NCBI RefSeq assembly: GCF_016909075.1
Contig: NZ_JAFBFC010000001.1
Location: forward strand, 372,001 to 436,000
DNA length: 64,000 nucleotides
Source of the DNA: Priestia iocasae
Lineage (GTDB): Bacteria; Bacillota; Bacilli; Bacillales; Bacillaceae_H
Reading direction: 5' to 3'
The position numbers were made by a program, and so were the translations under genes. The notes beneath the pieces were generated by a model. That model was not told the origin of the DNA. It saw nothing but the letters and a program-made list of their open reading frames with translations, and did no database searches. Positions 36,416 to 46,054 of this stretch are shown in pieces. Within the stretch, counting starts at the first letter, position 1; each line of letters begins with the position of its first letter.

Positions 36416-37594
36416 ATGAAGTGGGTAAATCTAAGGCACTATCGTCTCATTCTTTTTTTCTTACTCCTTTTTTTCTTGCCAGAAGAGGTACAAGCTTCTC
36501 AACCTCAACAGCAGCTTGTGGATAATCAGCTTGACACAATTGGAGTAGAAGAAATTAAAGCCTTTTGGGATGATATTCTAACGCAATATGGAGGTTTTTT
36601 ACCAGAAAGTCAAAAAGGTAGTTTGGTAGACTTTTTAAGCGGAGAAAAGAAATTTTCAATAAAAGAGTGGTTTGTAGGGTTTGTAAAGTTCTTTTTACAT
36701 GAAATTATTGCAAATGGAAAGTTGCTTGGTACGTTAATTATGTTAACCATCTTCAGTGTTTTTTTGCAGACGTTGCAAAATGCATTTGATCAAAAAGCCG
36801 TTAGTAAAGTCGCATATGCTCTTGTTTATATGGTACTCATTATTATTGCTTTAAATAGCTTTCAAGTAGCCATCTCCTATACGCAGCATGCCATTCAAAC
36901 GATGACACAGTTTATTTTAGCTCTCGTCCCGTTATTACTTGCTTTGATGGCTACATCAGGAGGCATTATATCAGCTGCATTTTTTCATCCTATGATTATC
37001 TTCTTAATGAATACAAGTGGATTATTAATTCAATATGTTGTCATGCCGCTTTTATTCTTATCCGCACTATTAAGCATTGTGAGTACACTTTCAGATCAGT
37101 ATAAAGTAACACAGCTAGCTCAGCTACTTCGGAACATTGCGATTGGATTACTCGGAATCTTTCTAACCATTTTCTTGGGAGTTATTTCTGTTCAAGGAGC
37201 TACTTCTGCTGTAGCTGATGGAATTACACTTCGTACTGCTAAATTTATTACAGGGAATTTTATTCCAGTAGTTGGAAGAATGTTTACAGATGCAACAGAT
37301 ACGGTTATGGGTGCTTCCTTGCTTTTGAAAAATACAATAGGTATTGCAGGGGTAGCCATCCTCTTACTAATTGTTGCTTTTCCTGCTTTGAAAGTTCTAT
37401 CACTAGCCATTATTTATAAATTAGCAGCTGCCTTGTTACAACCAATCGGTGGAGGTCCTGTCATTACGTGTTTAAGTATTATTAGTAAAAGTGTCATTTA
37501 TATCTTTGCAGCATTGGCAATTGTATCACTAATGTTTTTCTTATGTTTAACCGTCATTATTACAGCTAGTAATGTAACCATGATGGTTCGTTAA
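36416..37594 (+). CDS. spoIIIAE: stage III sporulation protein SpoIIIAE
   Basis: 392-residue polytopic protein. It has a signal-like N terminus (HYRLILFFLLLFFLPEEVQAS), an extracellular segment to about residue 85, then seven or so membrane segments. Matches SpoIIIAE in size, topology and operon position. ATG 36416 after GGGGTGACAAA. Confidence 0.95.
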   Translation: MKWVNLRHYRLILFFLLLFFLPEEVQASQPQQQLVDNQLDTIGVEEIKAFWDDILTQYGGFLPESQKGSLVDFLSGEKKFSIKEWFVGFVKFFLHEIIANGKLLGTLIMLTIFSVFLQTLQNAFDQKAVSKVAYALVYMVLIIIALNSFQVAISYTQHAIQTMTQFILALVPLLLALMATSGGIISAAFFHPMIIFLMNTSGLLIQYVVMPLLFLSALLSIVSTLSDQYKVTQLAQLLRNIAIGLLGIFLTIFLGVISVQGATSAVADGITLRTAKFITGNFIPVVGRMFTDATDTVMGASLLLKNTIGIAGVAILLLIVAFPALKVLSLAIIYKLAAALLQPIGGGPVITCLSIISKSVIYIFAALAIVSLMFFLCLTVIITASNVTMMVR

Positions 37595-37610
37595 AGTAGG
37601 GAGTGAGTAT

Positions 37611-38255
37611 ATGGCTGCTTTGACAGGTTGGATTACGAACATTGTGTTATTCATCTTACTTGCAACAATTATTGATTTACTATTACCTAATTCGAATCTA
37701 CAAAAGTATGCAAAACTTGTAATTGGGCTGTTGCTCATGTTAATTATCATTACACCTATTTTTCAAGTGTTTAAGGTAGACGTAGACAAGCTCTTAGTTT
37801 CTATGAATTTAACAAGTAATGATGAAGAACAAAAAATGAAAAATGTAATTGAATTAAAGAAAAAAGAAATACAAGCTTCTCATCGTGCATATACATTAGA
37901 ACAAATGGCTGTCCAAATGGAGACAGGTGTCAAAGAGGAGTTGATGGAACAGTATGGTGTAGCAATCGATCATATTCACATCGAAACAGCAGAAACGACT
38001 GATACCCCCACACCAGAGAACATTAATGAAAGCATTCGCTCCATTCATATTGTGATTAGTGAAGATAAAGAGGAATCAGAATCAGAAGTTGTTTCGGCCG
38101 TGAAAGTCGTTTCCATTGATACCTCCAAACCAATGCAAGTTGAAAAACAACATAAAGAAACGTCACACATCTCGGCGTATCTCGCAAATAAATGGGGCAT
38201 CGATCTAAACAAAGTCACTGTGAACTTGGAGGAGGGATTAGAAGAAAATGAGTAA
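37611..38255 (+). CDS. spoIIIAF: stage III sporulation protein SpoIIIAF
   Basis: 214 residues: two N-terminal membrane helices, then a soluble domain of the ring-forming type seen in the channel. The C terminus overlaps spoIIIAG by 8 bases. Confidence 0.94.
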   Translation: MAALTGWITNIVLFILLATIIDLLLPNSNLQKYAKLVIGLLLMLIIITPIFQVFKVDVDKLLVSMNLTSNDEEQKMKNVIELKKKEIQASHRAYTLEQMAVQMETGVKEELMEQYGVAIDHIHIETAETTDTPTPENINESIRSIHIVISEDKEESESEVVSAVKVVSIDTSKPMQVEKQHKETSHISAYLANKWGIDLNKVTVNLEEGLEENE

Positions 38256-38919
38256 GAATCATGACAGCCCGTCTTTTTTTCGGCGTCTCTTTTCAACCAG
38301 TAATCAAACGACTGATAAAAAAGGTGATAAGAAACCACCGAAAATCGCTTATATGGGTGTGTTGCTAGCAGCTGGTGTAGCCATAATGTTAATAAGTAAT
38401 TTAACATTACTTAATGAGCCTGCAGCGCCAAGTGGTGGGACGATTCAAGTGAATAGCAGTGAGGAAGCACCTGCTTTTAGCCAAAAAAAAGCACCTCAAT
38501 CAAGTTCAATGGCAGATTATGAAGCTCATTATGAATCGCAATTAAAGGACGTATTGCAAGCCATTGTTGGGGTAGATGATGTTGAAGTTATTGTCAATCT
38601 TGATGCAACTGAATCAAAAGTATATGAGAAAAATAGTGTCAGCCAATCACAAACGACCGAGGAGACAGATAGAGAAGGTGGCACACGAAAGGTTCAAGAT
38701 AGTTCAACAGATGAGCAGTTAGTGATCGTACGGAACGATAATCAAGAAAAGCCAGTTGTTGTCAAAACAAAAAAGCCTGAAATTCGAGGTGTACTTGTTG
38801 TGGCAAAAGGGGCTAACAACATTGAAGTAAAGAAGTGGATCATTGAGGCTGTCACGAGAGTGTTGGATGTTCCAAGTCATCGTGTTGCTGTTTTACCAAA
38901 GAAATCTAAGGGGGAATAA
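38248..38919 (+). CDS. spoIIIAG: stage III sporulation protein SpoIIIAG
   Basis: 223 residues: a cytoplasmic basic N terminus, one membrane helix (YMGVLLAAGVAIMLISNL), and a ring-building domain in the intermembrane space including GVDDVEVIVNLDATE and RGVLVVAKGA. SpoIIIAG forms a large ring in the channel. ATG 38248 inside the end of spoIIIAF. Confidence 0.95.
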   Translation: MSKNHDSPSFFRRLFSTSNQTTDKKGDKKPPKIAYMGVLLAAGVAIMLISNLTLLNEPAAPSGGTIQVNSSEEAPAFSQKKAPQSSSMADYEAHYESQLKDVLQAIVGVDDVEVIVNLDATESKVYEKNSVSQSQTTEETDREGGTRKVQDSSTDEQLVIVRNDNQEKPVVVKTKKPEIRGVLVVAKGANNIEVKKWIIEAVTRVLDVPSHRVAVLPKKSKGE

Positions 38920-38921
38920 AA

Positions 38922-39566
38922 ATGTTACTTAAAAAGCAAACAGTTTGGTTGTTAACAATGTTAAGTTTGGTTGCCGTGTTATCCGTTTATTATATTACAT
39001 CACCTGAAACTCCACCGAGCAACATGGCAGTGGCACCGGAAGAAGAGAAAGAAGTAACAGAAGAGGAAAAGTCTGCTGACGGCAAAGAGGAGAAACCTGC
39101 TGAAAGTGGCGAAGAAAAGTCTGATGAAGAAGGTACAAAAGATGAAGAAGGAAGCAAGGATACAAAAGAGCAAAGTGCTGTAAAAGAAACAACCGTTGTA
39201 TCGAGTGTAGATAGTGATGAGCTATTTACTGCACTTCGCTTAGATATTACAGATGAAAGAAGTAAATTACGACAAGAACTCACAGATGCAACAGCAGCAA
39301 AAGGGGCAACACCAGAACAAGTGAGTAAGGCAATGGATAAAATTCAAGAATTATCACAAATTGAAGAAAAAGAACTTGTTCTTGAAACATTGATTAAATC
39401 AAAAGGATACGGAGACGCACTAGTAAGAGCAGATGGAGGACAAGTGAAAGTAACGGTAAAAGCGAAAGAGCAATCAGCGAGTCGAGCCAATGATATTATT
39501 CAACTAGTGAAAGATGAATTAGGTTCAAAACAATATGTAGCAGTAGAATTCCAACCTGAAAAATAA
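38922..39566 (+). CDS. spoIIIAH: stage III sporulation protein SpoIIIAH
   Basis: 214 residues: one N-terminal membrane helix, a strikingly acidic Glu/Lys/Ser linker (about residues 40-88), and a C-terminal YscJ/FliF-like ring domain that in B. subtilis docks with forespore SpoIIQ. Last gene of the operon, with a strong terminator right after. Confidence 0.95.
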   Translation: MLLKKQTVWLLTMLSLVAVLSVYYITSPETPPSNMAVAPEEEKEVTEEEKSADGKEEKPAESGEEKSDEEGTKDEEGSKDTKEQSAVKETTVVSSVDSDELFTALRLDITDERSKLRQELTDATAAKGATPEQVSKAMDKIQELSQIEEKELVLETLIKSKGYGDALVRADGGQVKVTVKAKEQSASRANDIIQLVKDELGSKQYVAVEFQPEK

Positions 39567-39569
39567 AAA

Positions 39570-39607
39570 ATGAGGGGGCGACCACACTGTGGTTGCCCCC
39601 TCATTTT
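39570..39607 (+). terminator. intrinsic terminator of the spoIIIA operon
   Basis: ATGAGGGGGC-ACCAC / GTGGT-GCCCCCTCAT hairpin and TTTT, starting within a few bases of the spoIIIAH stop. Confidence 0.93.
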
Positions 39608-39797
39608 GTGGCTTGGCTAAATAATTGAACATTTTTTGTTAGAGTCACAAGAGAGAGTAAAGTAAGGAAAGATTAAAATTTAAAGAAATTGTTCAAATCA
39701 AATAAAAAATAGTTATAAGGGAGTACTTTTTTTACAATAGTGTTTTATGGAAAAAGAGGGTGAAAAATTTAACATGGCGTTATCATGCTAAATCAGT

Positions 39798-39893
39798 TAT
39801 AATAGGTTTCATACCCTTGTATTAGTACTAAGTAATAAAAAAGTGATTTAACGGTTTACTAGTTATTTATATAGGATTTGTAAGCCGTTTTTT
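39798..39893 (+). ncRNA. possible short terminated leader RNA upstream of accB
   Basis: TATAAT at 39798-39803 is followed about 50 bases later by a hairpin, AACGGTTTAC (39850-39859) with GTAAGCCGTT (39880-39889), and a T run, so a short RNA of about 80 nt may be made. The -35 region is weak (TGGCGT at the right distance). It could be an attenuated accBC leader or an independent RNA. The rest of the 559-base gap (39608-40125) is AT-rich; another TATAAT at 40099-40104 lies just before accB. Confidence 0.35.
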
Positions 39894-40125
39894 GGTTTTA
39901 AATAGGCTAGACAAATAAAAGATACTTTATACATGTTAGCGCCTATTTATTACATAGCCTCAAAATTATATGAGAAAAGTAATGAGTTTGATGATGTGAC
40001 ATAAGTAACGAAAAAAAGAATGAAAGTGTTCTCAATATTTTTTCAGAATTATTGAATTACAACAAGTTCGTGTCGTATCATTAGAGTAAGTTAAAAAGTA
40101 TAATTATTAGACAGGAGTGTTTTGT

Positions 40126-40644
40126 TTGTTAAAGATTCAAGAAATTCGCGAAATCATCAAATTAGTCGATCAATCAACTATTGAAGAGTTTGTGTATGAA
40201 CACTCAGATTCGAAAATTAAGTTAAAGAAAAAGGGTGCTATTACAGCAAAGCAAGCAACAGCTCCACAAGTAATTGTAGAAGAAGTAAGACAACCAGTTG
40301 CTGAATCAACTCAACCTGTAGCAGCTGTCCAAGAAACAGTAGCACCAAAAGTAGCAGATAATCAACAGGTAGAAAAGAATACAGCTACAAGCCAAGATGA
40401 ATCTTTACATAAAATTACCTCTCCAATGGTAGGAACATTCTATGCATCTTCTTCTCCGGATTCAGATCCATATGCACGAGTTGGAGATCGTGTGAAGAAA
40501 GATAGTGTTGTATGTATTGTAGAAGCAATGAAATTATTTAATGAAATTGAAGCGGAAGTAAATGGTGAAATCGTTGAAGTATTGGTTGAAAATGGACAGC
40601 TTGTAGAATACGGACAACCACTTTTCTTAGTGAAAGCTGAGTAA
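40126..40644 (+). CDS. accB: biotin carboxyl carrier protein of acetyl-CoA carboxylase
   Basis: Carries biotin for acetyl-CoA carboxylase, the first step of fatty-acid synthesis. The N-terminal domain ([20 protein letters not shown]) is followed by a Pro/Ala/Gln/Val-rich flexible linker (about residues 48-95). The biotinyl domain carries the acceptor lysine in [13 protein letters not shown] near residue 137. I start at the TTG at 40126, eight bases after ACAGGAG; an in-frame GTG at 40117 overlaps that site. Forms an operon with accC. Confidence 0.95.
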   Translation: MLKIQEIREIIKLVDQSTIEEFVYEHSDSKIKLKKKGAITAKQATAPQVIVEEVRQPVAESTQPVAAVQETVAPKVADNQQVEKNTATSQDESLHKITSPMVGTFYASSSPDSDPYARVGDRVKKDSVVCIVEAMKLFNEIEAEVNGEIVEVLVENGQLVEYGQPLFLVKAE

Positions 40645-40658
40645 GGGGAGCGTTTGAT

Positions 40659-42011
40659 ATGATAAAAAAAGTCTTAATTGCCAATCGTGGAGAAATTGCT
40701 GTCCGTATTATCCGCGCTTGCAAAGAATTAGGGATTGAATCAGTTGCTGTTCATTCAGAAGCAGATCGTAATTCCTTACATGTACAATTAGCAGATGAAG
40801 CTTATTGTATAGGTCCTACAGCTTCTAAAGATAGTTATTTGAATTTCACCAATATTATTAGTGTAGCTACATTAACAGGGTGCGACGCGATTCATCCAGG
40901 ATATGGATTTTTAGCGGAAAACGCTGATTTTGCAGAGTTATGTAGGGAATGTAACATTATATTTATTGGCCCAAGTCCTGAAGCTATTACGAAAATGGGG
41001 ACTAAGGACATCGCACGTGAAACAATGAAGGAAGCAGGAGTACCGATTGTGCCAGGCTCTACAGGAATTGTAGAATCTGTTGATGATGCAATGAAGATTG
41101 CTAATCAGATTGGATATCCTGTAATTATTAAAGCAACTGCGGGTGGTGGAGGAAAAGGTATCCGTGTTGCACGAACAGAACAAGATCTTGTAAAAGGAAT
41201 TAAAATTACACAACAAGAAGCAGCAACGGCATTTGGAAATCCAGGTGTGTATCTTGAGAAATACATTGAAGACTTCAGACATGTTGAGATTCAAGTGTTG
41301 GCTGATTCACATGGTAATACTGTTCACTTAGGTGAGCGCGATTGTTCAATCCAGCGACGACTTCAAAAGTTAGTCGAAGAGACACCTTCTCCTGCATTAG
41401 ACGGTGAAACACGTCAGAGAATGGGTGAAGCTGCAGTAAAAGCAGCTGAAGCTGTGAACTATACAGGTGCTGGAACAATTGAATTTATCTATGATCATAA
41501 CGAAAATACGTTTTATTTCATGGAAATGAATACACGCATTCAAGTAGAGCATCCGGTTACAGAAATGGTAACGGGGGTAGACTTAATTAAAGAGCAAATT
41601 AAAGTTGCAAATGGCGATAAGCTTTCGTTCAAGCAAGAAGAAGTTACATTTAACGGTTGGGCGATTGAATGTCGAATTAATGCAGAGAACCCAGAGAAAA
41701 ACTTTATGCCTTCTCCAGGAACGATTCATATGTATCTACCTCCAGGTGGGTATGGAGTTCGTGTTGACTCGGCAGTTTATCCAGGGTATGCTATTCCTCC
41801 ATACTATGATTCAATGGTGGCAAAGTTAATCGTTCATGCGCCAACGCGTGAAGAGGCAATTGCACGTATGAAGCGAGCGTTGAGTGAATTTGTAATTGAA
41901 GGGGTAGCCACAACTGTGCCTTTTCATTTAAAATTGTTAAGTCATCAGAAGTTCATAGACGGTGAATTTAATACAAAGTTTCTTGAGCTACATGATGTAA
42001 TGAATTCGTAG
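40659..42011 (+). CDS. accC: biotin carboxylase subunit of acetyl-CoA carboxylase
   Basis: ATP-grasp enzyme that carboxylates the biotin on AccB using bicarbonate. N-terminal [17 protein letters not shown]-grasp glycine loop [13 protein letters not shown] near residue 160, and metal/ATP motif [16 protein letters not shown] near 288 are intact. Length 450. ATG 40659, 14 bases after accB. Confidence 0.97.
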   Translation: MIKKVLIANRGEIAVRIIRACKELGIESVAVHSEADRNSLHVQLADEAYCIGPTASKDSYLNFTNIISVATLTGCDAIHPGYGFLAENADFAELCRECNIIFIGPSPEAITKMGTKDIARETMKEAGVPIVPGSTGIVESVDDAMKIANQIGYPVIIKATAGGGGKGIRVARTEQDLVKGIKITQQEAATAFGNPGVYLEKYIEDFRHVEIQVLADSHGNTVHLGERDCSIQRRLQKLVEETPSPALDGETRQRMGEAAVKAAEAVNYTGAGTIEFIYDHNENTFYFMEMNTRIQVEHPVTEMVTGVDLIKEQIKVANGDKLSFKQEEVTFNGWAIECRINAENPEKNFMPSPGTIHMYLPPGGYGVRVDSAVYPGYAIPPYYDSMVAKLIVHAPTREEAIARMKRALSEFVIEGVATTVPFHLKLLSHQKFIDGEFNTKFLELHDVMNS

Positions 42012-42039
42012 TATAGTATAAGTATAGGAGGTGCTGTAC

Positions 42040-42441
42040 ATGAATGAAAATCATGTATTAGAAATGGAAGAACATCCGAATTCCCTTGGAAGAGTAGAAA
42101 TTGCACCAGAGGTCATTGAAGTGATTGCTGGCATTGCAGCATCTGAAGTTGAAGGTGTGACTGCAATGAGAGGGAACTTCGCAACGGGTGTGGTTGAGAA
42201 ATTAGGTAAGAAAAACCACGGTAAAGGCGTAAAAGTCGAATTGAGTGAAACTGGCATTAAAGTGGACGTGTATTGCATGATGAAATTTGGTGTGTCTATC
42301 CCAGTTGTTGCACAAAAAGTTCAAGATAATATTCGTCAAGCATTAAAGAATATGACCGCAATTGAGCTAGAAGAAGTCAATATTCATATCGTGGGTGTTC
42401 AATTCGATGTCCCTAAATTAGAAGTAGAACAACCTGAATAA
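42040..42441 (+). CDS. yqhY: Asp23/Gls24 family envelope stress response protein YqhY
   Basis: 133-residue Asp23-family protein. Core segments are GRVEIAPEVIEVIAGIAASEVEGVT (pattern read in two parts), GVKVELSETGIKVDVY and VNIHIVGVQFD. In B. subtilis yqhY follows accBC and its loss disturbs fatty-acid control. The ATG at 42040 is seven bases after AGGAGG; GTG 42031 overlaps that site. Confidence 0.93.
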   Translation: MNENHVLEMEEHPNSLGRVEIAPEVIEVIAGIAASEVEGVTAMRGNFATGVVEKLGKKNHGKGVKVELSETGIKVDVYCMMKFGVSIPVVAQKVQDNIRQALKNMTAIELEEVNIHIVGVQFDVPKLEVEQPE

Positions 42442-42487
42442 TCACCACGAAAGTTTGTTTCTTTTCAAAGCAAGCTGTGGTAAAGTG

Positions 42488-42524
42488 AAAAAGACTGTCT
42501 CGTTATGATAGACGGTCTTTTTTC
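42488..42524 (+). terminator. intrinsic terminator after yqhY
   Basis: AAAGACTGTC / GACGGTCTTT stem (one mismatch or G-U) followed by T. Confidence 0.88.
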
Positions 42525-42593
42525 ATGCTTAGAAACTATGTTATGATCTTGGTATAATATAACGATAAGGTTAAATAAAGGAGAACATGTAAG

Positions 42594-42983
42594 ATGAAAA
42601 GACGTACAGCACGCGAAAAAGCATTACAAGCAGTGTTCCAATATGACTTAGGACAAATTGAACCAGCAGAGGCTATTCAAAATGTCGCTCCACAACAAGA
42701 GGTGGATAGCTTTTTACAACGATTAGTATTAGGAACAGTTGAACATAAAGAAGAAATCGATGCGATGATTCGCACTCATTTAGAAAAATGGACGCTTGAG
42801 CGTGTTTCAACCGTAGATCGTTCTATTTTACGATTAGCGATTTATGAAATGAAATATGAGCAAGATATTCCAACAAGCGTAACATTAAATGAAGCAATTG
42901 AGTTAGCTAAAAAATTCAGCGATGAGCAAGCAAGTCGTTTTATTAACGGTGTGCTCTCAAAAGTAGTGATGGATTTATCATAA
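42594..42983 (+). CDS. nusB: transcription antitermination factor NusB
   Basis: 129-residue helical RNA-binding protein that with NusE (S10) assembles on boxA for rRNA antitermination. Features: [18 protein letters not shown] at the start and [32 protein letters not shown] and RFINGVLSK later. ATG 42594 after AAAGGAG. A GGAAAAGG / CCTTTTCC pairing in the gap (43009-43070) could terminate it weakly. Confidence 0.96.
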   Translation: MKRRTAREKALQAVFQYDLGQIEPAEAIQNVAPQQEVDSFLQRLVLGTVEHKEEIDAMIRTHLEKWTLERVSTVDRSILRLAIYEMKYEQDIPTSVTLNEAIELAKKFSDEQASRFINGVLSKVVMDLS

Positions 42984-43147
42984 CTAGTCGTATGATTTTT
43001 TTGGTAAATGGAAAAAGGAAAAGCAATAGAAGAGAAAAAGTATACCTCATCTGTTTCTTTTCCTTTTCCTTCAGTATACCAATAAAATGGTTGACTATTA
43101 CTCACGCGTAATGACTAGTTGTGCCTCTTTTAAAAGGAGACGATTGT

Positions 43148-44488
43148 ATGAGTGAAGTACGATATTTAACGGTTACCGCTTTAACAAGATATATTAAACG
43201 AAAATTTGATGTTGATCCCCACCTTCAAGATATATGGATAAAGGGTGAGATTTCTAACTTTAAACTCCATAGTCGTGGCCACATGTATTTTACCCTTAAA
43301 GATGAGAATGCACGTATTCAAGCTGTTATGTTTGCTGGACAAAACCGTCAGCTAACCTTTCGCCCGGAAGAGGGAATGAAGGTGTTAATTCGAGGTGAAA
43401 TCTCTGTTTATGAACCTAGTGGTAATTATCAAATGTATGTAAAAGAGATGCAACCGGATGGTGTCGGTAGCTTATATTTAGCTTATGAACAATTAAAGGC
43501 AAAGCTTGAACAAGAAGGGCTATTTTCTTCTATACATAAAAAATCAATTCCAACTTATCCAACCCATGTCGGAGTGATTACGTCTCAAACAGGAGCAGCA
43601 ATCCGAGACATCATGACGACATTGAAGCGAAGATATCCTATTGCAAAAGTCATTGTAATCCCCGCCTTAGTTCAAGGAGTTCACGCAGCGCCTTCTATTG
43701 TACAAGCTATTGAAAAAGCTAATGAGCTTGGACAATTAGATGTGTTAATTGTTGGGCGTGGTGGAGGTTCAATTGAAGAGCTTTGGGCTTTTAATGAAGA
43801 AAGTGTAGCAAGAGCGATTTTTAAATCGACAATTCCTATTATTTCAGCCGTTGGTCATGAAACAGATTTTACAATTGCGGATTTTGTTGCAGATTTACGA
43901 GCTCCTACTCCAACGGGTGCTGCAGAACTAGCCGTCCCTCATATAACAGAAGTGAAAGAGAGACTGAGTCAACGGAACATACGAATGCAAAGAGCAATGA
44001 AAGAAATGATGACGCTTCAAAGTAAACGTTTAGAGCGGATGAAGCAGTCCTATGCTTTTCGTTACCCTCAAAAACTAGTTGAGCAAAAAGAGCAACAACT
44101 TGACCAATTGATGGATCGCCTTTATCGTGAAAGTAAAAGGTATCTTCAGCTTAAACGAACGCAATATGAACAACAAACGGGCTTATTGATGCGTAATCAT
44201 CCGAAGAAAAAAGTAGAACAAGCGCGTGAAAAGCACCAAACGCTAACAAAAGACTTACAACGAGACATGCATACAATCTTAAAGCAAAAGCAATTGCTAT
44301 TTTCTTCTACTGCATCAAAGCTTCACGCGCTTAGTCCTTTAAAAACAATGGAACGCGGTTACAGCCTTGTCTATAATCATGAACAAGCCTTAATAAAAAC
44401 AACTAAACAAGTATCAAAGGGTGATACCGTAACGGTTCGTTTAAGCGATGGACAATTACAATGTAAGGTATCACAAGTAGAGGAGTGA
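43148..44488 (+). CDS. xseA: exodeoxyribonuclease VII large subunit
   Basis: Catalytic subunit of the single-strand-specific exonuclease VII. N-terminal OB fold ([35 protein letters not shown]), catalytic domain with [15 protein letters not shown] near 141, [14 protein letters not shown] near 203 and [13 protein letters not shown] near 235, then a long coiled coil that binds XseB. I start at ATG 43148, after AAAGGAGA; the frame is open upstream to 43121. The stop overlaps the region of the xseB ribosome site. Confidence 0.95.
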   Translation: MSEVRYLTVTALTRYIKRKFDVDPHLQDIWIKGEISNFKLHSRGHMYFTLKDENARIQAVMFAGQNRQLTFRPEEGMKVLIRGEISVYEPSGNYQMYVKEMQPDGVGSLYLAYEQLKAKLEQEGLFSSIHKKSIPTYPTHVGVITSQTGAAIRDIMTTLKRRYPIAKVIVIPALVQGVHAAPSIVQAIEKANELGQLDVLIVGRGGGSIEELWAFNEESVARAIFKSTIPIISAVGHETDFTIADFVADLRAPTPTGAAELAVPHITEVKERLSQRNIRMQRAMKEMMTLQSKRLERMKQSYAFRYPQKLVEQKEQQLDQLMDRLYRESKRYLQLKRTQYEQQTGLLMRNHPKKKVEQAREKHQTLTKDLQRDMHTILKQKQLLFSSTASKLHALSPLKTMERGYSLVYNHEQALIKTTKQVSKGDTVTVRLSDGQLQCKVSQVEE

Positions 44489-44493
44489 AAAGA

Positions 44494-44727
44494 ATGAGCG
44501 ATAAGCAACAGCATTCATTCGAAGAAGCGATGGAGCAATTAGAAGAAATCGTTGATAAACTAGAAGAAGGAGACGTTCCGTTAGAAAAAGCAATCGAGCA
44601 ATTCCAAAAAGGAATGGAACTGTCAAAATTTTGTCATGATCGCTTACAGCAAATTGAAAAACAAATGGAACAAATTTTACGTGAAGATGGTCAGCTCGAG
44701 CCATTTGTAGTGCAGGAGGAAGAGTAG
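44494..44727 (+). CDS. xseB: exodeoxyribonuclease VII small subunit
   Basis: 77-residue helical hairpin protein ([35 protein letters not shown]) that binds the XseA coiled coil. ATG 44494 is eight bases after AGAGGAG. It lies directly between xseA and ispA in the usual order. Confidence 0.95.
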   Translation: MSDKQQHSFEEAMEQLEEIVDKLEEGDVPLEKAIEQFQKGMELSKFCHDRLQQIEKQMEQILREDGQLEPFVVQEEE

Positions 44728-44729
44728 TT

Positions 44730-45623
44730 GTGAATAATCCTCATTTTGAACAATACTTCGCTACAATGAAGGAAAAGGTAGAAGTGCAGCTTCCGAATGT
44801 TGTTGATCAATTATCTGCACCGTCTAAGCTTAAAGAATCGATGCTCTATTCCTTAACAGCTGGTGGTAAAAGGTTGCGTCCTCTTCTTATTTTTGCTACG
44901 TTAAAAGCTTTTCAAAAAAATGAAGAGATAGGGATAGGGGCAGCTTGTGCAGTTGAAATGATACATACCTATTCATTAATTCATGATGATTTACCTAGTA
45001 TGGATAATGATGATTTACGTAGAGGGAAGCCTACGAATCATAAAGTGTTTGGAGAAGCAGTCGCTATATTAGCGGGAGATGCGCTGTTAACAAATAGCTT
45101 TCAAATGATTACGCAGCATAAACACCCTGATGTAAGTGCGGAAATGAAGCTAAAGTTAGTGACAGAATTAGCAATAGCAGCAGGAACAGAGGGGATGGTT
45201 GGCGGCCAAATTGCGGATTTAGAAGGAGAGAATCAGCAACTATCACTTGAAGAGTTAGAATATATTCATTTACATAAAACAGGAGCATTGCTACAGTTCT
45301 GTGTGAAAGCAGGAGCCATTTTATCTAACGCTTCAGAGTGTCAAGTGTACCAGCTAGAAGAATTTAGTAAGCATATCGGACTCGCATTTCAAATTCAAGA
45401 TGACATTCTAGATATTGAAGGTACAGAAGAAAAGCTTGGTAAGCCAATTGGTAGTGACACAACGAATGAAAAAACAACGTACCCAGCATTGCTTGGCATG
45501 ACAAAAGCAAAAGAGAAATTGACTTACCATATCGATCAAGCTTTACATGCTTTATATGAAGCCAATATCGATCATGACATGCTAGAGCAACTTTGTTTAT
45601 ACATAGCTAATCGTGAAAATTAA
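44730..45623 (+). CDS. ispA: farnesyl diphosphate synthase
   Basis: Condenses isopentenyl and dimethylallyl diphosphates to farnesyl diphosphate. First Asp-rich motif DDLPSMDNDDLRRG near residue 86, second motif DDILDIEG near 226, plus GGKRLRP near 46. Length 297. GTG start at 44730 ten bases after AGGAGG, immediately downstream of xseB. Works in the same pathway as dxs below. Confidence 0.95.
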   Translation: MNNPHFEQYFATMKEKVEVQLPNVVDQLSAPSKLKESMLYSLTAGGKRLRPLLIFATLKAFQKNEEIGIGAACAVEMIHTYSLIHDDLPSMDNDDLRRGKPTNHKVFGEAVAILAGDALLTNSFQMITQHKHPDVSAEMKLKLVTELAIAAGTEGMVGGQIADLEGENQQLSLEELEYIHLHKTGALLQFCVKAGAILSNASECQVYQLEEFSKHIGLAFQIQDDILDIEGTEEKLGKPIGSDTTNEKTTYPALLGMTKAKEKLTYHIDQALHALYEANIDHDMLEQLCLYIANREN

Positions 45624-45660
45624 TAAGAGCTGAAAGACCATTCTTAATCGCAAATTTTAA

Positions 45661-45689
45661 TTGAGTAAGCAAAATGCATATGATATAAT
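45661..45689 (+). promoter_or_regulatory. sigma-A promoter in the ispA-dxs gap
   Basis: TTGAGT at 45661-45666, an exact 17-base spacer, and TATAAT at 45684-45689. A start site near 45696 is predicted. The next element downstream is a folded, terminated stretch, not a gene. Confidence 0.7.
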
Positions 45690-45695
45690 CTAAAC

Positions 45696-45788
45696 ACTAC
45701 TATGTAAAAAAGGTAGTGCATAGGTTTTTACATGATTATAAGGTTTTTTGGTCGCCGTTATCACATTTGTGTTAGCGGCTCTTTTTTC
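45696..45788 (+). ncRNA. candidate ~90-nt RNA or attenuator between ispA and dxs
   Basis: Downstream of the strong promoter lie two mutually exclusive hairpins. CACTAC (45695-45700) pairs with GTAGTG (45713-45718), or ATGTAAAAA (45702-45710) pairs with TTTTTACAT (45725-45733). A terminator at 45752-45788 (GCCG...CGGC with inner pairing, then TTTTTT) ends the transcript. This looks like a small RNA or a switching leader. I cannot assign it to a known family. From 45789 to 46003 nothing else is recognisable. Confidence 0.45.
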
Positions 45789-46003
45789 ATATAAGACCAA
45801 TCCTTAACGAGTGTAATGCTTGTTCCTTAGGGTAGAGTAGTAGTAAAGGCGTTTAGAATAACATGTTAAAATAATCGAATAGGAATTTGCTAGATACACC
45901 CTCGTATAGGTATAGCATAGATTTATTCATTGTTTATTGGTAAAATATCAAAGGTGCTATAAGGTGGAAGAAGTACTAAAGGTTGACGTCTATGCATAAA
46001 ACA

Positions 46004-46033
46004 TTACACAATGTATTAAGGTATATTTATAAT
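46004..46033 (+). promoter_or_regulatory. likely dxs promoter
   Basis: TTACAC at 46004-46009, 18-base spacer, TATAAT at 46028-46033. The transcript would start about 15 bases before the dxs ATG, making dxs independent of the upstream terminated RNA. Confidence 0.5.
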
Positions 46034-46054
46034 ATGTGCGAAAGTGAGTGATCC

